Shown here piece after piece: positions 6,315 to 9,763 of a DNA stretch of 9,763 nucleotides. A program made the translations under genes and the position numbers. Origin of the DNA: Spirochaetaceae bacterium (GTDB lineage: Bacteria > Spirochaetota > Spirochaetia > Treponematales > Breznakiellaceae); assembly GCA_031257135.1 (NCBI GenBank), contig JAIRPH010000035.1, forward strand, positions 1-9,763. Direction: 5' to 3'. The notes beneath the pieces were generated by a model that saw only the letters and a list, made by a program, of their open reading frames with translations, was not told the DNA's origin and made no database searches. Every line of letters begins with the position of its first letter. Position 1 is the first letter of the stretch.

Positions 6315-6352
6315 AAAAGGGGCTTCGGCGCGGCCGGGTAGGCGCGCTGAAG
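6315..6352 (-). terminator. terminator-like hairpin after the MATE gene
   Basis: CTTCAGCGCG (6352-6343, minus strand) can pair with CGCGCCGAAG (6332-6323) except for one A-C mismatch. The loop is ten bases, and the stem is followed by CCCC and a short run of four T (6318-6315). It begins six bases past the MATE stop codon and ends just before the tRNA promoter, so it would insulate the tRNA gene. The T-run is short. On the plus strand the stem is complete with one G-U pair but has no T-run. Confidence 0.45.
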
Positions 6353-6357
6353 GGACG

Positions 6358-7698
6358 CTATGGGGTTTCCTTCATTTCCCGCAGAATCTTAATCCCTAGC
6401 GGAACGGCGACGAAAAACGAAGCGATATTAGATGCCATAGGACTAATTTGAATACCGAGAAGACCCCAAAAGGGCGTGAACAGCAATAAAAAAGGCAGTA
6501 AAAACAGTCCTTGTCTGGATAAGGCTAAAAAACTAGCCTGCAACGATTTTCCCATAGTCTGGACCATCATGTTGCACAAAACCTGCCAGCTCGTAAAGGG
6601 CAGTCCGATACATTGAAGCCTGAGAGACCGCGCGCCTATGCTGATTACCGCGGGATCGCCTTTGCGGAATAAGGCGATAATCTGCGGAGCGAAGACGGCG
6701 AGGATTATGCAGATCAAGGTCAGCCCCGCCGAAACAAGGCGGACGCAGAACCAAAAGGCTTGGCGCACTCGGTCGTACCGTTTTGCGCCGTAATTGAAGC
6801 CGCACACCGGCTGAAACCCTTGTCCTACGCCCAAGACCGCGGAGTTGGCGAACATACAGACTCGGTTGACGATAGATATCGCGGCAAGGGCGGCGTCTCC
6901 GTAGACCGCGGCGAACCGGTTGATGACGATGGTCATCGCGCTCATCAAGCCCTGCCGCAACAGCGATGGAATCCCGCCTCGGAGAATCTCTCGGTAATGG
7001 GACCGGCTCGGCGAGAAGTTGCTCGCTCTGACGCCGATATTGCCGTTCCGAAAAGAACCGGCAAACAAAACCGAACAGCCTACGCCTTGACTTATCATGG
7101 TAGCCAGAGAAGCCCCCTTTATGCCGAGACCCAAAACAAAGATGCAAAGAGGGTCTAAAATCATGTTGAGAACCGCCCCGGAAAGCATCCCGATCATGCC
7201 GTAAAACGAACTGCCCTGAAACCGAAGCTGATTATTCAGCGTCAGCGACCCTGCCATCCAGGGCATCCCGATCAGGATAAACCGCATATATTCCGCGGCG
7301 TAGGGGAGAATCGTCGGGGTAGCGCCCAAAGCCGACGCTAAGGGAACAGCGTATATCAGTCCCAGCCCGGACAAGAGCGCGCCCAGAATAAGAGCCGAGA
7401 AAAAGCCGGTAGCCGCCATTTTAGCGGCTTTCTCGGTATGCTTCGCGCCTAAGGCTCTGGATATATAATTCCCCGATCCCTGCCCGAACAGAAATCCCAA
7501 CGCTTGAATAACCGCCATCAGGGGAAAAACGACCCCTACCGCCGCCACCGCGCTGGTTCCCAGAGAACCGACAAAATAGGTATCCGCCATATTATAAAGC
7601 GAAGAAATCAGCATGATAATAATAGAAGGAACCGATAACCGGCAGACCAATGCCTCTACCGGAGTTTCGGTCATCAGGGTAAATTTATCCTGTTTCAT
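6358..7698 (-). CDS. MATE-family efflux transporter (multidrug/cation antiporter)
   Basis: This integral membrane protein exports toxic organic cations or drugs in exchange for H+ or Na+. At 446 residues it has the normal MATE length and hydrophobic pattern of twelve helices in two homologous halves. The first half opens with LSVPSIIIMLISSLYNMADTYFVG and the second with a REILRGGIPSLLRQGLM-type segment. The sequence G-QG-QPVCGFNYGAKRYDRVRQA in the second half is the typical loop of MepA/DinF-like bacterial members. The substrate cannot be told from sequence. The ATG at 7698 has no clear Shine-Dalgarno, and the next in-frame ATG (Met9, 7674) has none either. The gene stands alone, divergent from the caspase/SUMF1 gene, and ends just before a terminator-like hairpin. 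Confidence 0.95.
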   Translation of the reverse strand: MKQDKFTLMTETPVEALVCRLSVPSIIIMLISSLYNMADTYFVGSLGTSAVAAVGVVFPLMAVIQALGFLFGQGSGNYISRALGAKHTEKAAKMAATGFFSALILGALLSGLGLIYAVPLASALGATPTILPYAAEYMRFILIGMPWMAGSLTLNNQLRFQGSSFYGMIGMLSGAVLNMILDPLCIFVLGLGIKGASLATMISQGVGCSVLFAGSFRNGNIGVRASNFSPSRSHYREILRGGIPSLLRQGLMSAMTIVINRFAAVYGDAALAAISIVNRVCMFANSAVLGVGQGFQPVCGFNYGAKRYDRVRQAFWFCVRLVSAGLTLICIILAVFAPQIIALFRKGDPAVISIGARSLRLQCIGLPFTSWQVLCNMMVQTMGKSLQASFLALSRQGLFLLPFLLLFTPFWGLLGIQISPMASNIASFFVAVPLGIKILREMKETP

Positions 7699-7704
7699 TG
7701 CTTC

Positions 7705-7733
7705 AGTGTACGCGTATTTGTATTTTCTTTCTA
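7705..7733 (-). promoter_or_regulatory. candidate MATE gene promoter
   Basis: TAGAAA (7733-7728) and TACACT (7710-7705) on the minus strand are 17 bases apart, each matching four of six consensus bases. Transcription would start at or next to the A of the ATG (7698), implying a leaderless mRNA. That agrees with the lack of a ribosome site. The match is weak. Confidence 0.35.
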
Positions 7734-7736
7734 GCC

Positions 7737-7775
7737 GCGGTCAGCAAAGCGGGGGTTTCCACGGGGGCTGACCGC
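7737..7775. repeat. 9-bp perfect inverted repeat in the MATE/caspase divergent region
   Basis: GCGGTCAGC (7737-7745) and GCTGACCGC (7767-7775) are exact inverted copies separated by 21 bases. The loop contains GGGGG twice (7751-7755 and 7763-7767). It abuts the candidate -35 box of the MATE gene at 7728-7733. There is no T-run on either side, so it is not an intrinsic terminator. An operator with two half-sites two helical turns apart, or a regulatory hairpin, would fit. The rest of 7776-7832 shows nothing recognisable. Confidence 0.6.
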
Positions 7776-7832
7776 CCGGCGGGACATGATTCCAGCAGAA
7801 CGATACGATACGCCTGATTGAAAGTATATCTC

Positions 7833-7861
7833 TTGACCTGTTGTCACTGCGGGCGTATACT
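7833..7861 (+). promoter_or_regulatory. promoter of the caspase/SUMF1 gene
   Basis: TTGACC (7833-7838) and TATACT (7856-7861) are 17 bases apart. Transcription should start near 7868, about 13 bases before the ATG. AAGGAG at 7870-7875 is the ribosome site. The module matches the one at 41-69 on the other strand, including the same -35 hexamer and the 13-mer GGGCGTATACTCG. Confidence 0.8.
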
Positions 7862-7880
7862 CGACGATTAAGGAGTTTTT

Positions 7881-9509
7881 ATGAAACGTTTTTTTGCAGT
7901 AGCAGTATTTTTCTGCGCGCTTGCCGGCGCGTACGCGCAGGAGAAGTACGCGTTGGTCATCGGGAACGGGGCGTATACGGCGGGCGCGCTGAGGAATACT
8001 ATCAACGACGCCAACGATATGGAGGCGGTTCTAAAAAGTATGGACTGGACAGTGGAAAAAATCCTTAACGGAAGCCGTGATCAAATGGAAGACGCGGTCA
8101 TACGCCTGAAAAGCCGGCTTCTTAGGTCCCGCAATTCCTACGGATTTTTCTATTACTCAGGACACGGAGTGCAGTCAAACGGCGAGAACTACCTGATACC
8201 GGTTGACGAAACTATCAACAGCGAGAACCTCTTGCGCCAGCGGGCGATGTCCGCGCAGTTTATGCTTGACGAGCTGAACGACGCGGGAAACGCGCTGAAC
8301 GTGATAGTTCTCGACGCGTGCCGTGACTTTCCCGCGGCGTGGACTAAGAGCGCGAACAAAGGCTTGGCGGTTGCGAGCCGTCAGCCTGCGGAAAGCATCA
8401 TCATATACGCCACGAGCGCGGGTTCTACCGCGTCCGACGGGGAGGGGCGGAACGGACTGTTTACCGCGTATCTGCTGAACAACATGAAAATAGTTCCCGC
8501 GCTGGAGGTAGCGGAACTGTTTCGGCGCACCATGGGAGACGTAGCCCGGGCAAGCGGAAACAAACAGCGTCCTGCGATGTACTCGCAGTTTTCCGGCATC
8601 GCCTACTTAGGACGCGCCCCCGCGCCCCAGCCCGTTCCCTCTCCCGCGGCTTTTTCTGCGAACTTTGTGCGTATCCCCGGCGGGACATTCACGATGGGCA
8701 GTCCTGAGTCAGAGCCGGAGAGGGACAGGGATGAAGGTCCTCAACACAGCGTTACTATCAATTCGTTTTTCATGGGCAAGTACGAGGTAACTCAAAAAGA
8801 GTGGCGTGAGGTGATGGGAACAACAGTACGACAGTTAGCAGAACAGATAGCAGAAGAGAATGGCGAGGTTTTTGATGATGAAGGTGTGGAAGATGAAGGC
8901 GATAATTATCCCATGTATTATGTGAGCTGGTACGATGCTGTCGAGTATTGTAATCGGCGCAGTCAGCGGGAGGGATTAACGCCTGCATACACGATAGATA
9001 AAATCCGGCGTGATCCGAATAACTATTATCATGATCCATTGGCATGGACAGTAACATGGAACCGAAAGTCTAATGGGTATCGCTTGCCGACTGAGGCTGA
9101 ATGGGAGTACGCCTGCCGCGCCGGTACAACGACGCCGTTTCATACTGGTAACAATATTACTACCTCTCAGGCTAACTATAATGGACATTATCCGTACAAT
9201 AATGGTACGAAAGGAATTAAGCGAATGAATGCATGGATTGTAGGTAGCGGCGCGGCTAATGCGTGGGGCTTGTATGATATGTCTGGGAATGTGGAAGAGT
9301 GGTGTTGGGACTGGTATGACTCCTATAGCGCAGGTTCTCAGACTGATCCTGTGGGTGCTAGTTCCGGTACTTATCGTGTGTTCAGGGGCGGTTCATGGTA
9401 TAACGCAGGCTCTAATGTACGATCCGCCAGCCGGTCATCGAGCGGCAACACCGGCGCATTTGTTAAGTCATACCTTATGGGTTTCCGGCTTGTGCGTTCT
9501 GCGAATTAA
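7881..9509 (+). CDS. exported caspase-like (peptidase C14) protein fused to a SUMF1/FGE-like domain
   Basis: Residues 1-19 are a signal peptide (K-R, hydrophobic core, A-Y-A then Q20), so the protein should be exported or surface-exposed. Residues 21-245 are a caspase-fold peptidase with YALVIGNGAY at the first strand, catalytic His95 in YYSGHG (91-96) and catalytic Cys147 in LDACRD (144-149). A proline-rich linker (246-257) leads to a SUMF1/FGE-type C-type-lectin-like domain (262-540) with IPGGTFTMGS, YEVTQKEW, RLPTEAEWEYACRAG, LYDMSGNVEEW and RGGSW. The cysteines needed for formylglycine formation are absent: after RGGSW come YNAGSNVRSASR. The lectin-like domain is therefore probably a binding module. 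An acidic insert (about 326-342) interrupts it. Base composition drops sharply in the second half. The ATG is fixed by AAGGAG five bases upstream. Substrate and biological role are unknown. Confidence 0.92.
   Translation: MKRFFAVAVFFCALAGAYAQEKYALVIGNGAYTAGALRNTINDANDMEAVLKSMDWTVEKILNGSRDQMEDAVIRLKSRLLRSRNSYGFFYYSGHGVQSNGENYLIPVDETINSENLLRQRAMSAQFMLDELNDAGNALNVIVLDACRDFPAAWTKSANKGLAVASRQPAESIIIYATSAGSTASDGEGRNGLFTAYLLNNMKIVPALEVAELFRRTMGDVARASGNKQRPAMYSQFSGIAYLGRAPAPQPVPSPAAFSANFVRIPGGTFTMGSPESEPERDRDEGPQHSVTINSFFMGKYEVTQKEWREVMGTTVRQLAEQIAEENGEVFDDEGVEDEGDNYPMYYVSWYDAVEYCNRRSQREGLTPAYTIDKIRRDPNNYYHDPLAWTVTWNRKSNGYRLPTEAEWEYACRAGTTTPFHTGNNITTSQANYNGHYPYNNGTKGIKRMNAWIVGSGAANAWGLYDMSGNVEEWCWDWYDSYSAGSQTDPVGASSGTYRVFRGGSWYNAGSNVRSASRSSSGNTGAFVKSYLMGFRLVRSAN
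8877..8906 (+). repeat. 15-bp duplicated segment encoding an acidic insert
   Basis: GATGAAGG begins at 8877 and again at 8892, giving two 15-bp units that encode D-E-G-V-E and D-E-G-D-N (residues 333-342). They lie in an acidic stretch inside the SUMF1-like domain where relatives usually carry a short N-P-S-Y-F-like loop. Local duplication may have lengthened the loop. Confidence 0.5.
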
Positions 9510-9570
9510 GGCTTGCGGGATTTGCCTACAGGGTATAGACGCAAATACGCTACAGCGATTAGGAGTCAGA

Positions 9571-9599
9571 TTGACAGGAAAACTATACTGGAGTATACT
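9571..9599 (+). promoter_or_regulatory. promoter of the Rpn-type nuclease gene
   Basis: A perfect TTGACA (9571-9576) and TATACT (9594-9599) are 17 bases apart. The predicted transcription start falls on or beside the A of the ATG at 9606, suggesting a leaderless mRNA; no Shine-Dalgarno lies between promoter and ATG. The -10 box overlaps a palindrome, TATACT-GG-AGTATA (9584-9597). The rest of the gap after the caspase gene (9510-9570) shows no terminator or other feature. Confidence 0.75.
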
Positions 9600-9605
9600 A
9601 AAGCT

Positions 9606-9763
9606 ATGATGCGTCTTAATCCGTTAAACGACTATCTGATAGTAAAGATGTTCGGCGAGACCGGCGATGAGGAACAGTTACTCTCTCTAGCTAACGCGAT
9701 AGTGAAAAAGACCGGCAAGCGGTTTACCTCGGTAGAGATTCTTGCGGACAAAACCCTCACCGC
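9606..9763 (+). CDS. Rpn-family recombination-promoting nuclease/putative transposase (PD-(D/E)XK), 5' part
   Basis: The frame is open from tandem ATGs at 9606 and 9609 to the window end (52 codons). It begins M-M-R-L-N-P-L-N-D-Y-L-I-V-K-M-F-G-E, then GDEEQLLSLANAIVKKTGK. This is the characteristic N-terminus of the PD-(D/E)XK nuclease family transposase proteins (Rpn type), in which N-D-Y/F-x-F/V-K-x-x-F/M-G-E and a following LLSFLNAIL-like helix are conserved. The catalytic residues lie beyond the window, so activity cannot be judged. Family members are often multicopy in Treponema-like and gut bacterial genomes and act on DNA or move horizontally. It follows the caspase/SUMF1 gene by 96 bases with its own promoter. 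Confidence 0.85.
   Translation, partial: MMRLNPLNDYLIVKMFGETGDEEQLLSLANAIVKKTGKRFTSVEILADKTLT

Noticed and set aside
6533..7147. A 204-codon minus-strand open frame within the MATE gene
   Set aside because: It is an out-of-frame reading of strongly conserved MATE sequence, Arg-rich and without family features.
7737..7775. The inverted repeat as an intrinsic terminator
   Set aside because: No T-run follows the stem on either strand, and it lies between two divergent gene starts where no transcript is expected to end.
8664..9509. The SUMF1-like domain as an active formylglycine-generating or sulfatase-modifying enzyme
   Set aside because: The cysteine pair expected after RGGSW is replaced by Asn, Ala and Ser residues, and no sulfatase gene is nearby.

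Overview
The window looks like chromosomal DNA of a spirochaete, probably a Treponema-type host-associated lineage. This is inferred from gene content and signal style, not from a database search. The supporting traits are a cache-type chemoreceptor with an NAAIEAAHAGE hairpin tip, a DUF3842 gene, a secreted caspase-like/SUMF1 fusion protein, an Rpn-type PD-(D/E)XK nuclease gene, moderately high GC, and promoters that mostly carry a TATACT -10 box exactly 17 bases after a TTGACx-like -35 box.

Left part (1-3690, mostly minus strand). The first 21 bases are the start of a minus-strand gene with its own promoter and Shine-Dalgarno. Next come about 210 bases of structured intergenic DNA holding two different palindromic arrays. 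Both arrays have a strict 23-bp period and both alternate in an A-B-A-B pattern. A LacI/GalR-family repressor gene follows, and upstream of it is a methyl-accepting chemotaxis protein gene. The repressor promoter overlaps the stop codon of the chemoreceptor gene. The chemoreceptor promoter lies inside the 5' end of its longest reading frame, so the true start is about 90 bases further in.

Middle part (3641-6360). Divergent from the chemoreceptor is a plus-strand unit encoding a lipoprotein binding protein of the iron-siderophore/haem/corrinoid type and a FecCD/BtuC-type permease, overlapping by 4 bases. No ATPase gene follows. A DUF3842 gene comes next, and its last codons overlap, on the opposite strand, the 3' end of a tRNA-Leu(UAG) gene. 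The tRNA has a strong promoter of its own. A terminator-like hairpin separates it from the next minus-strand gene.

Right part (6358-9763). A MATE-family multidrug/cation antiporter gene is on the minus strand. Divergent from it is a 542-residue exported protein with a caspase-fold domain (His95/Cys147 dyad) fused to a SUMF1/FGE-like domain that lacks the catalytic cysteines. Its promoter is nearly the same as that of the partial gene at the left edge. The window ends inside an Rpn-family nuclease/transposase-like gene whose promoter would place transcription start at the ATG.

No complete mobile element, CRISPR array, rRNA gene or reverse transcriptase is visible. The most unusual items are the two 23-bp arrays, the caspase/pseudo-FGE fusion with an internal composition shift and a possible hypervariable C-terminus, and the promoter module shared by two loci.
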